Assembly (NCBI GenBank): GCA_020348625.1
Contig: CP070752.1
Location: forward strand, 2,181,889-2,196,388
Length of the DNA: 14,500 nucleotides
From: Deltaproteobacteria bacterium
GTDB taxonomy: Bacteria; Desulfobacterota; DSM-4660; Desulfatiglandales; B25-G16
Reading direction: 5' to 3'
The position numbers and the translations under genes were made by a program. The notes below the pieces were generated by a model. That model worked only from the letters and a program-made list of their open reading frames with translations, was not told the DNA's origin and made no database searches. Below, piece by piece: positions 1 through 7,134 of this stretch. Positions within the stretch are counted from its first letter, which is position 1, and the number at the start of each line of letters is the position of its first letter.

Positions 1-531
1 CATGGTAGCTGGGCTTTTCCAGGGGCGGAAGTAGCTGATTTCACGAAAGGGTATGCTGAGCACTTCACCCCCTCATTCAGCTTTGTGGCGCAGGCTGTAG
101 AGTTGGAGGTGGACCCGGAGACGGGTAAGGTAAAACTGCTCAACTCTGTGGCAGCGGATGATTGTGGCCAGCCCATTAACCCATTGCTGGTAGAGGGTCA
201 GATGGATGGCGGATCTGCGCATCTGATTGGGCAAGGTCTGTACGAAATAAGTCTCTATAATGAAAAAGGGCAGGCTCTCAACACATCTTTCAGGGATTAC
301 AGAATACCCACAGCCATTGATATACCCAAATTGACCAACTACCATGTGGAAGTGCATGATCCTATAGGGCCATTCGGTGCCAAGGGGGCCGGTGAAACGA
401 GTACTACTGCCATAATGGCTGCCATAAGAAATGCCATTGAGGATGCGTTAGATGTAAGGATGACCAACCCACCATTTACTCCTGAGAGGATTCTCAAGGC
501 ATTGAAAGAGAAGAAGGAGGGTAAGCAATGA
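1..531 (+). CDS. Xanthine dehydrogenase-family molybdopterin-binding large subunit, C-terminal part (5' end outside window)
   Basis: This is the C-terminal 176 residues of a molybdenum hydroxylase large subunit; the frame is open from base 1, so the true start lies upstream. Visible family features are the D-C-G-x-x-I-N-P segment near bases 160-180, the G-Q-G-L-Y-E stretch that follows, and FGAKGAGET around bases 373-399. In xanthine dehydrogenase-family enzymes the Glu of the GxGE motif (here codon 394-396) is the base that activates the Mo-bound hydroxyl. The enzyme would be cytoplasmic and pass electrons from Mo to 2Fe-2S clusters to FAD using the next subunits. The stop overlaps the FAD-subunit start as ATGA, showing translational coupling. 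The substrate cannot be read from this fragment. An aromatic acid or aryl-CoA is plausible from the neighbours, by inference only. Confidence 0.93.
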   Translation, partial: HGSWAFPGAEVADFTKGYAEHFTPSFSFVAQAVELEVDPETGKVKLLNSVAADDCGQPINPLLVEGQMDGGSAHLIGQGLYEISLYNEKGQALNTSFRDYRIPTAIDIPKLTNYHVEVHDPIGPFGAKGAGETSTTAIMAAIRNAIEDALDVRMTNPPFTPERILKALKEKKEGKQ

Positions 532-1418
532 TGCAATATCCATCTCTGAAGAGACTGCCCAAGCTTGAATATGTAGCACCAAAGACCATAGATGAAGCGC
601 TATCGCTTCTTTCGCTGCATAATGGAAAAGCTAGGCTAATCGCCGGCGGCACCGATCTCCTGCATAAGATGAAGAGGAGAGAGGAAACCCCACAATATCT
701 GATAGGCCTTAAGCATATCCCGGGGTTAAACTATATTGATCATGATGAAGCACAGGGATTAAAATTTGGTCCGTTGGTAACAATGCACGATGTGGAGATT
801 TCTCCTTTGGCTAGAGAAAGATTCCCTGTTCTATCCCAAGCGGCCACAACAGTGGGCTCAGCCCAGATAAGGAATTTAGGCACTATAGTTGGCAATTTGT
901 GTAGTGCCTTACCTTCAGCAGATATGGCCCCGGGACTAATTGTCCTGGGGGCTAAAGTTAAGATAGCCAGTAACAAGGGTGAAAGGATTATTGATGTTGA
1001 AGATTTCTTTACTGGTCCCTCAGAGTCGGCTCTGGGTCACGATGAATTAGTGCTAGAGGTGCAGGTGCCTAATCCGCCACCTCATAGTGGAATGGTGTAC
1101 ATAAAGCATACCGTCAGGGCAGCTATGGAGTTAGCCATTGTTGGTGTAGCTGTAGCTATTGCCATCCAGGACGGCGTCTGCAGTGATGCTAGGATTGCCC
1201 TGGGGGCTGTTGCCCCAAAACCGATAAGGGCAACGAAAGCCGAGGGCCTGCTGAGGGGAAAGCCGTTCAGTGTTGGACTCGTAAGGCAAGCAGCAGCGGC
1301 GGCAGCGGAGGAAGCTCGTCCTATTTCGGATATGCGAGCCTCTGCCGAGCATAGAAGGGAGATGGTGAGGATACTAACCGAAAGGGCACTCAATAAAGCT
1401 AAAGAAGAGATAGATTAA
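528..1418 (+). CDS. Molybdenum hydroxylase FAD-binding (medium) subunit
   Basis: This 296-residue protein has the normal length for the FAD subunit of xanthine dehydrogenase/CO dehydrogenase-type enzymes. It carries the pyrophosphate-binding motif AGGTDLL at residues 39-45 and the second FAD motif LGTIVGNLCSALPSAD at 117-132, where most relatives have T-x-G-G-N. The C-terminal domain motif KHTVRAAMELAIVGVA is at 193-208 and SDMRASAEHRREM at 267-279. Its role is to accept electrons from the 2Fe-2S subunit and pass them to an external acceptor. Only two cysteines are present, so it lacks the four-Cys [4Fe-4S] loop of the 4-hydroxybenzoyl-CoA reductase beta subunit, which argues against that specific enzyme. 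The start overlaps the upstream stop by 4 bases. A second ATG follows at 531, directly after the first. Confidence 0.93.
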   Translation: MMQYPSLKRLPKLEYVAPKTIDEALSLLSLHNGKARLIAGGTDLLHKMKRREETPQYLIGLKHIPGLNYIDHDEAQGLKFGPLVTMHDVEISPLARERFPVLSQAATTVGSAQIRNLGTIVGNLCSALPSADMAPGLIVLGAKVKIASNKGERIIDVEDFFTGPSESALGHDELVLEVQVPNPPPHSGMVYIKHTVRAAMELAIVGVAVAIAIQDGVCSDARIALGAVAPKPIRATKAEGLLRGKPFSVGLVRQAAAAAAEEARPISDMRASAEHRREMVRILTERALNKAKEEID

Positions 1419-1451
1419 GAGGTTCCTGTAAAATAGAGGAGAAGGCTTGAA

Positions 1452-1658
1452 ATGACACGAAAGATCGAGGTGCGCACCATAGGGAGCGAGGAGATCAGGG
1501 AAGTAACGATCCAGGAGGCGGAAAAGATTCTGGAGGACACTTACAATGACCCAGTGGGCGGGCTCGTGGCAGATGCAAGAACAGGTGAAGTTATTTACAA
1601 GATAAAACCGGGCGTTGAAAAAATCATTATTATGGAGCAAATGTTAGGCGGGGGCTAA
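1452..1658 (+). CDS. Small protein of unknown function ending in Gly-Gly-Gly, inside the molybdenum hydroxylase operon
   Basis: I do not recognise this 68-residue protein from a named family. GAGGAG at about 1435-1440 precedes the ATG by about 11 bases. The protein starts 33 bases after the FAD-subunit stop and ends 24 bases before the 2Fe-2S subunit start, so it is co-transcribed with the enzyme. Its sequence suggests two N-terminal strands (residues 4-19), a helix (20-31), then strands around 37-51 and 54-61, finishing MLGGG with the stop directly after the third Gly. That order and the bare Gly-Gly tail resemble beta-grasp sulfur-carrier proteins (MoaD, ThiS) and other ubiquitin-like modifiers. 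It has no cysteine, membrane segment or signal peptide. A role in cofactor sulfuration or assembly of the adjacent enzyme is inference. It could instead be an accessory subunit. Confidence 0.8.
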   Translation: MTRKIEVRTIGSEEIREVTIQEAEKILEDTYNDPVGGLVADARTGEVIYKIKPGVEKIIIMEQMLGGG

Positions 1659-1682
1659 CCCGTTGGCAGATGGAGGATAGAC

Positions 1683-2153
1683 ATGAAACAGCCGATGACC
1701 TTTACCATAAACGGTGAGATTTATGAGGGTGAAATAGATGTCCGAAGAACCTTGCTCGAAGTATTAAGGGAGAACTTCGGCCTGACCGGAACTAAGAAGG
1801 GATGTAACGAAGGCGAATGTGGTACGTGCACCGTACTCTTAGATGGGAAGCCGGTTTCCTCATGTTTGGTGCTGGCCGTAGAGGCCCAGGGAAGAATGAT
1901 TGAAACGGTAGAAGGGCTGGAACAGAACGGTGAGCTGCACCGCTTGCAGCAAGCCTTTATCGAGCATGGGGCGTTTCAGTGCGGATTCTGTACACCGGGA
2001 GTGTTGATGGCGGCAAAGGGGCTGCTTAATGAGAACCCAAGGCCAAGCGAGGAGGAGGTTCGGCGGGCAATAGCTGGCAACCTCTGTCGGTGCACCGGTT
2101 ACAATAAGTACGTGGAGGCCATACTTGATGTAGCTGCAAAACCTCGTGAATGA
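1683..2153 (+). CDS. Molybdenum hydroxylase 2Fe-2S (small) subunit
   Basis: This 156-residue protein has the standard length and layout for the iron-sulfur subunit (CoxS/HcrC type). The N-terminal plant-ferredoxin-like domain binds one [2Fe-2S] cluster through C41, C46, C49 and C61 (C-N-E-G-E-C-G-T-C followed by C61). The C-terminal helical domain binds a second through C100, C103, C135 and C137 (CGFC and CRC). All eight ligands are present, so the subunit should be functional. It relays electrons between the Mo centre of the large subunit and FAD of the medium subunit in the cytoplasm. GGAGG at 1672-1676 lies 6 bases before the ATG. It is the last gene of the hydroxylase cluster; a 113-base gap separates it from the next ligase gene on the same strand. 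Confidence 0.96.
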   Translation: MKQPMTFTINGEIYEGEIDVRRTLLEVLRENFGLTGTKKGCNEGECGTCTVLLDGKPVSSCLVLAVEAQGRMIETVEGLEQNGELHRLQQAFIEHGAFQCGFCTPGVLMAAKGLLNENPRPSEEEVRRAIAGNLCRCTGYNKYVEAILDVAAKPRE

Positions 2154-2266
2154 AAGGAGAGGGCATCCAAATTGTGCCAAGTGAGATCTAAAAAGGATTG
2201 AATCAGGGATAGCAGATAGCTTTTGTTAAGACACTGGAGTTGCAAAAGCAAGGGAGGTAGCAGGAA

Positions 2267-3925
2267 ATGCTCGAAGGATGTGTACCGTGGCCCCAAGAAC
2301 TTATCAAGAAGTATAAGGAGAAAGGCTATTGGGAGGATCGGGCAATCGGGGAGGTTATGCAAGAAGCCTTTGAGCGGTATGGTGACAAGGCTGCAATCAT
2401 TTTCGAGGGTCAAACGGTAACCTATCGGGTATTGGGGGAAAGGGTCAGACGCCTTGTCCTTCATTTTATCCAACTCGGTCTGAGGCCGTATGACCGAATG
2501 GTTCTGCAAATCCATAATATCCCAGAGATGATCTACGTTTATTGTGCAGCGGTGACTGTAGGCGTGATTCCCGTCATGGCGTTACCCCCTCATCGGGAAG
2601 CGGAAATCGGTTACTTTGCAGAATTTGCCGAGGCGAAGGCTTATGCTATTCCAAATGAATTCAGGAAGTTTGATTATCAATCAATGGCAAAAGACCTAAG
2701 AGCTAAAATTCCGAGCTTAGAGTTTATTTTTGTGGCAGGAGAAGACGTACACGAGGGGTTTTATTCCATCAAAAAGATGCTCGACAAGCCGATAGAGCAA
2801 AGGGTTGATACTGTAACATTAAGGGATTCTAGACCAGATCCTATGGAACCGGCTGTCTTTCAACTCTCCGGGGGTACAACGGGAATTCCGAAATTCATTC
2901 CGCGAACGCATAACGACTATATGTACAATTTCAAAAGATGTGCGGAAGTGATTCATGTCGACGAAGATACTGTTATGTTGTTCTCCATACCGATTACCCA
3001 CAATTTTTCCGTTGTTAGCCCGGGGTTCCAGGGAATCCTGGCAAACGGTGGAAAAGCGGTGCTTGCGCCATCTGCACGACCAGATGATATTCTTCCACTG
3101 ATAGAAAAGGAAAAAGTGACTGTGATTCCCGCTGTTCCGGCCATTGTAGTCGGGCTATTGAACTCGCCAAACAGGGCAAAATATGACCTTTCATCCCTTA
3201 AGTTGATCATCTCCGGTGGTTCAAAACTGGCTCCAGAGGTGAAAAGACGCATTGAGCCTGAATTAGGTTGTCAATATCAAGAGGTCTTGGGTATGGCAGA
3301 AGGGCTTAATTGTTGGACTCTTACAACCGATCCGGAAGAAGTTCGCCTTAACACGCAGGGAAGGCCGATGTGCCCGGATGACGAAATCAAGGTTGTCGAT
3401 GAAAGGGGAAAGGAAGTCCAATCAGGTGAGGTTGGGGAGTTGTTTGTTCGAGGGCCTTATACCATTAGGGGATACTATAGATCTCCGGAGCGCAACAAGG
3501 AGTCCTTTACGGAGGATGGTTTCTATAAGACGGGCGATCTCGTTCGCATGCATCCCAGCGGAAACGTAATTGTTGAGGGCAGAAAAAAGGACACCATTAA
3601 TAGGGGCGGTGAGAAGATAAGTGCTGAAGAGATAGAGAACCATATCATTGCCCATACTGTGGTTGAGAATTGTGCCTGTGTTGGAATGCCGGACCCTGCG
3701 TTGGAAGAGAGAATTTGCTGCTTTGTAGTTTGTAAAAAGGGGAAAGGTCTGACCCTGGAAGAGTTGACTGAATTCCTATTGCAGGAACGGCGGATCGCCA
3801 GATTCAAGCTCCCCGAAAGGTTAGAGGTAGTGGAAAGTCTACCCCTTACCAAGGTCGGGAAAGTGGATAAGAACGCCCTGAGAGAGATGATAAGGGAAAA
3901 ATTACAGCAAGAGGGAAGAATCTAG
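2267..3925 (+). CDS. Aryl acid-AMP ligase, EntE/DhbE-like (2,3-dihydroxybenzoate-AMP ligase family)
   Basis: This 552-residue ANL-superfamily enzyme would activate a carboxylic acid with ATP to an acyl-adenylate and then transfer it to a thiol. Features typical of EntE/DhbE are the N-terminal GVIPVMALPPHREAEI (99-114), the P-loop QLSGGTTGIPKFIPRTHNDY (199-218), HNF at 245-247 followed by SPG, GMAEGLNCW (342-350), the YKTGD motif (420-424), the hinge GRKKDTINRGGEK (438-450) and the C-terminal KVGKVDK, whose Lys532 should be the catalytic lysine. In DhbE an Asn in the HN pair contacts the 2-hydroxyl of the substrate, so a 2-hydroxybenzoate-type acid is possible. No aryl-carrier protein or siderophore gene is nearby, so it may act as an aryl-CoA ligase (inference). 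GGGAGG at 2251-2256 supports the ATG. It converges with the next gene across only 11 bases. Confidence 0.88.
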   Translation: MLEGCVPWPQELIKKYKEKGYWEDRAIGEVMQEAFERYGDKAAIIFEGQTVTYRVLGERVRRLVLHFIQLGLRPYDRMVLQIHNIPEMIYVYCAAVTVGVIPVMALPPHREAEIGYFAEFAEAKAYAIPNEFRKFDYQSMAKDLRAKIPSLEFIFVAGEDVHEGFYSIKKMLDKPIEQRVDTVTLRDSRPDPMEPAVFQLSGGTTGIPKFIPRTHNDYMYNFKRCAEVIHVDEDTVMLFSIPITHNFSVVSPGFQGILANGGKAVLAPSARPDDILPLIEKEKVTVIPAVPAIVVGLLNSPNRAKYDLSSLKLIISGGSKLAPEVKRRIEPELGCQYQEVLGMAEGLNCWTLTTDPEEVRLNTQGRPMCPDDEIKVVDERGKEVQSGEVGELFVRGPYTIRGYYRSPERNKESFTEDGFYKTGDLVRMHPSGNVIVEGRKKDTINRGGEKISAEEIENHIIAHTVVENCACVGMPDPALEERICCFVVCKKGKGLTLEELTEFLLQERRIARFKLPERLEVVESLPLTKVGKVDKNALREMIREKLQQEGRI

Positions 3926-3936
3926 GGCAGCACCGG

Positions 3937-5499
3937 CTATTCCTTCAGCATTTCACGCAACTTATACCTCTGTATTTTGCCGCTGGCCGTTCGCGGCAGA
4001 TCCTCTGCAAAGCGAAACCACCGAGGGCATTTGTAATGGGCTATCCTGTCGCGAACGAAATCGCGCAATTCTCCCTCAAGACCTTGTGAGGCTTCGTGGC
4101 CTTCATTGAGCACCACAAAGGCCATAGGCTTGTCCAAGCCTGCCGTATCTTGGGCACTGACTACTGCGCACTGGTTCACCGCTGGATGCTCAAGCAAGAC
4201 CTCCTCTACCTCAAGGGGTGACATCCAAATGCCTCCGGCCTTCAATAGATCATCGGCTCGCCCCACATACCAGTAATACCCATCTGAATCCCTATGAAAC
4301 TCATCGCCCGTGTTAAACCACTCGCCGCAAAAGCTCTCCTTGGTTTTCTGGTGTTTGTTCCAATAATAGGCAGCAGTTCCCTCGCCCTTTATCCAGAGGG
4401 AGCCAATTTCCCCCTCACCCACTTCGTGACCCTCTTTGTCCAATAACTTTGCCTCGAAACCGGGGAGAAGTACCCCACTGCTGCCCGGCCTAATGAGCCC
4501 CGGTTTATTGGAGAGATAGAAGCCTCCCGCATCAGTCGATCCGATGGTATCGAGTATCTCTAAGCCGAATTTCTCGAACCAGCGTTCAAACATGACTTTC
4601 GGCAAGGGCTCTCCCGCAGATATGCAATGGCGTAGGGAAGATAAATCACACGTGCGGCCGCTTTTGTCCAGATAGGTAAGGATTGCAGCATAAGAGCTGG
4701 GAACGCTATAGAACAGTGTGGGATGGTACTCTTCAATTACATTCAAGAGCTCCTCCGGTAGAGGCTGCCCCGGGTAAAGGACCACGCCCGCGCCGCAGAG
4801 AAATGGGGTTTCAAGGGAATTATTCCTTCCATAGGAGAAGTATAGCTTAGAGGCTGAGAAGACCACATCCTTTTCCCCTATAGAAAGTAGCTCACAGTGA
4901 GGGGGCATGTAGTACATCATATCATGGTGCAGGTGCACGATACCCTTAGGTCTACCCGTGGTCCCTGAGCTATACATCCAGAAGGCCATGTCATCTCTGC
5001 TGGTGGGTGCAGGCGCCAAATCCGAAGAAGCACCGGAAAGCAAGGAATCATAGTGCAATTCCCCTGTTTCTGCTTCACCAACCACGATAAAATGCTTCAG
5101 ATAGTGCAGCTCGGAGCGGACCTGCCTTATGTTAGGAGCTAGATCTTGGTGTACGATAAGCGCCTTTGCACGGCTGTCATTCAGATAGTAAAGGTAGTCC
5201 TGTGGCGTAGCCATGGTGCTCACCGGTACGGGTACGGCACCGATTTTCATAGCACCAAAGTAACTTGCAAAGAACTGCGGGCAGTCCGGGAGGCAGATCA
5301 TAACCCTGTTTTCCCGCTCCACCCCCAGGCCCAACAAGGCGTTGCCCAGACGATTGGCGGATTCAGCTAGCTCAGCATAGGTAATAGCCTGGTGCTCATA
5401 GTAAACAGCGGGCTTACCGGGGCGACCTTCCTTTAAATGCCGGTCTAAAAGAAAGACGGCGAGGTTAAATTCCTCGGGTACCTCAGGTGATAACATCAC
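3937..5499 (-). CDS. Benzoate-CoA ligase family enzyme (AMP-forming)
   Basis: This 520-residue ANL enzyme is best placed in the benzoate-CoA ligase family, which converts aryl acid, ATP and CoA to aryl-CoA, AMP and PPi. It shows the family N-terminus (FNLAVFLLDRHL at 11-22), GAVPVPVSTMATPQDYLYYLNDS (87-109), the P-loop YSSGTTGRPKG (176-186), KLYFSYGRNN (218-227), the A5 region GSTDAGGFYLSN (320-331), WFNTGD (394-399), the hinge GRADDLLKAGGIWMSP (413-428) and TASGKIQRYK with catalytic Lys508. Benzoate enzymes usually read STEMLHIFLSN at A5. The changes here suggest an altered acid pocket. It is the last gene of a minus-strand operon. GAGG lies 7 bases before GTG 5499; the following codon is ATG (5494-5496), an alternative start. 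The exact substrate is unknown. Confidence 0.88.
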   Translation of the reverse strand: MMLSPEVPEEFNLAVFLLDRHLKEGRPGKPAVYYEHQAITYAELAESANRLGNALLGLGVERENRVMICLPDCPQFFASYFGAMKIGAVPVPVSTMATPQDYLYYLNDSRAKALIVHQDLAPNIRQVRSELHYLKHFIVVGEAETGELHYDSLLSGASSDLAPAPTSRDDMAFWMYSSGTTGRPKGIVHLHHDMMYYMPPHCELLSIGEKDVVFSASKLYFSYGRNNSLETPFLCGAGVVLYPGQPLPEELLNVIEEYHPTLFYSVPSSYAAILTYLDKSGRTCDLSSLRHCISAGEPLPKVMFERWFEKFGLEILDTIGSTDAGGFYLSNKPGLIRPGSSGVLLPGFEAKLLDKEGHEVGEGEIGSLWIKGEGTAAYYWNKHQKTKESFCGEWFNTGDEFHRDSDGYYWYVGRADDLLKAGGIWMSPLEVEEVLLEHPAVNQCAVVSAQDTAGLDKPMAFVVLNEGHEASQGLEGELRDFVRDRIAHYKCPRWFRFAEDLPRTASGKIQRYKLREMLKE

Positions 5500-5528
5500 G
5501 TTTTTGCCTCATATAGGTTGGCGCACAT

Positions 5529-5705
5529 TCAAATCAAGTCTTTCAAATCACTGATATTCAGCTCCAGCATCTTAATGTTGGCGAGGATGCGATCCACGTT
5601 TCTCTCTACTGCCTGTATGCCTTCGTCTTTTTTCTTTAACTCCTCGGCACACTGGCGCATCCGCTGGATCAACTCATCCATTTCTGCAATCTGAGCGGAA
5701 TCCAT
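5529..5705 (-). CDS. Small coiled-coil protein between two aryl-CoA ligase genes
   Basis: This 58-residue reading frame is short enough to be skipped by many gene callers. Its ATG lies one base after the upstream ligase stop (TGA-T-ATG), and GGAGG inside the end of that gene (5711-5715) is 5 bases before it, giving strong translational coupling. It ends 29 bases before the downstream ligase start, so it sits inside the operon with no slack. The translation begins MDSAQIAEMDELIQRM and ends LELNISDLKDLI. It is almost wholly helical, rich in Glu, Lys, Leu and Ile with heptad-like hydrophobic spacing, which suggests a coiled coil. There is one Cys (residue 19), no signal peptide and no membrane segment. 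I do not recognise a family. A scaffold or subunit linking the ligases is inference. Confidence 0.75.
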   Translation of the reverse strand: MDSAQIAEMDELIQRMRQCAEELKKKDEGIQAVERNVDRILANIKMLELNISDLKDLI

Positions 5706-5706
5706 A

Positions 5707-7050
5707 TCAACCTCCCTTTTTCCTGAGATCCTTGAAACGTTTTGCTTTCACCTCATACCGGGGCAGGGAACCGTGGGGGTGAACCTCTATCTGATAGCCG
5801 AGGTTGGTTCTAACCCGCAGCTGATCCTTCAGGCGGAAGAGAATAGAGTCTTGCTCCGGTTCTTTGCCGGGAAGGATCTCTATCTTTAAAACGATAGTGT
5901 CTATGTCTCCCTTTTTATCGACGATTACTTCATACTCATCGGCAAGCTCGGGCAAACTCCTGACCACTTCCTCTATAGCAGTAGGGGCCAAGAGCACCCC
6001 CTTTACCTTGGTGATGTCATCGGCTCGCCCGACCACACCTCCGTCAATCAGGCGAAAGGTCCTGCCGCAATCACACTGGCGATCGGCCCACACGATTACG
6101 TCCTTTGAGTCGAAGCGTATACAGGGCTTGGCAATTCGATCCAGGGCCGTAATGACCATCTTGCCCTGTCTTCCCGGCTCGGTGATTATCTGGCCTGTTT
6201 CAATGTCCTCGATCTCTACCAGATAGAGACCTTCGTTTACATGCAGTCCGCCCGGTTGTTCTGTGCACTCGTAGCTCCAGGCACCGATCTCCGTGGCGCC
6301 GATGTGGTCATACACCTTGGCGCCCCATGCCTCTTCCATTCGCCTCTTCGTGGTAGAGATGCTTGCTCCCGGTTCCCCGGCACAGGTGATTTTTTCAACA
6401 AAAAGATCCTTGGCCGGATCGATGCCAAGCTTGCTTATAGCTGTATCGGCCATCCCCAGCACATAGGTTGGAGTTGCCATAAAGGCATTGCACCTGAGCT
6501 CCTGCATCTTGAGGATTCTGGCCTGGGTATCAAGAACACCTCCGGGGACCACCTCACAGCCGAGTTTTTCCGCTGCATAATGGCCGGCCCAAAACGCGAC
6601 AAAGATGTTATAGCCGAAGGGGATGAATACCCGGTCGGTGTCTCGATATCCTTGAGCGTAGAGGATGTAGCACCACGATTCCGACCACCACTCCCAGTCC
6701 TGCCAGGTGTCGGCTTGATAGACCGGTGTTCCGGTCGTTCCGCTGGTCTGTCTAAATGCGGTTACCTGCTCAAGAGGTACAGCCATCATGTCGCCGTAGG
6801 GGAAGGGCTCACGTTGCTGCACGTCGCGCATCATGTCTTTTTCGATCTTGGGCACCTCTTGAATGTCCTCGAAGTTTTTTATGTCTCCGGGTTCAAGCCC
6901 GGCCTTCTTGTAAAGACTTTGGTAAAAAGGAGAGTTTTCATAGGCCCACGACACAATGCGCCTGAACTTTTTTACCTGGAGGGCCTGGAGCTTTTCGGGT
7001 GGAAGGGTTTCCAGGAGGGGATTCCAGTAGATAGGAGTCTGGCCCGACAT
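5707..7050 (-). CDS. Phenylacetate-CoA ligase family (PaaK-like) aryl-CoA ligase
   Basis: This 447-residue protein matches the compact PaaK branch of the ANL superfamily (usually about 430-450 residues), which makes an aryl-CoA thioester from acid, ATP and CoA. Landmarks are YWNPLLETLP near the N-terminus (8-17), RRIVSWAYENSPFYQ (30-44), the P-loop TSGTTGTP (102-109), TCAGEPG (222-228), YDHIGATEIG (247-256), RFDSKDV (312-318), a CDCG segment (326-329) common in this family, and the hinge GRADDITKVKGVLLAP (341-356). It is the first gene of a three-gene minus-strand operon with its own promoter at 7106-7134. GGAGG followed by 7 bases precedes the ATG. The substrate may be phenylacetate, a substituted benzoate, indoleacetate or another aryl acid; sequence alone does not decide. 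The protein should be cytoplasmic. Confidence 0.93.
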   Translation of the reverse strand: MSGQTPIYWNPLLETLPPEKLQALQVKKFRRIVSWAYENSPFYQSLYKKAGLEPGDIKNFEDIQEVPKIEKDMMRDVQQREPFPYGDMMAVPLEQVTAFRQTSGTTGTPVYQADTWQDWEWWSESWCYILYAQGYRDTDRVFIPFGYNIFVAFWAGHYAAEKLGCEVVPGGVLDTQARILKMQELRCNAFMATPTYVLGMADTAISKLGIDPAKDLFVEKITCAGEPGASISTTKRRMEEAWGAKVYDHIGATEIGAWSYECTEQPGGLHVNEGLYLVEIEDIETGQIITEPGRQGKMVITALDRIAKPCIRFDSKDVIVWADRQCDCGRTFRLIDGGVVGRADDITKVKGVLLAPTAIEEVVRSLPELADEYEVIVDKKGDIDTIVLKIEILPGKEPEQDSILFRLKDQLRVRTNLGYQIEVHPHGSLPRYEVKAKRFKDLRKKGG

Positions 7051-7105
7051 TTTAAAACCTCCTATTTTCTTAAGGGGAACTTAGCCCGAATGTGATTACA
7101 ATCTA

Positions 7106-7134
7106 GCTATAGTGTCATTGAATTTCGCTGTCAA
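7106..7134 (-). promoter_or_regulatory. Sigma-70-type promoter for the aryl-CoA ligase operon
   Basis: Read on the minus strand, TTGACA (7134-7129, perfect -35) is followed by a 17-base spacer and TATAGC (7111-7106, four of six matches to the -10). Transcription would start near 7099, leaving a leader of about 50 bases before the PaaK-like gene with its GGAGG site at 7058-7062. Spacing and position are ideal. No experiment or alignment supports it beyond this. Confidence 0.6.

Noticed and set aside
3926..3936. Bidirectional terminator between the convergent ligase genes
   Set aside because: Only 11 bases separate the stops and no stem-loop is visible there. Transcripts probably overlap.
6241..7095. 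Long plus-strand open frame (284 codons) opposite the PaaK-like gene
   Set aside because: It is antisense to a well-supported ligase, shows no recognisable domain and runs through the ligase operon promoter region.
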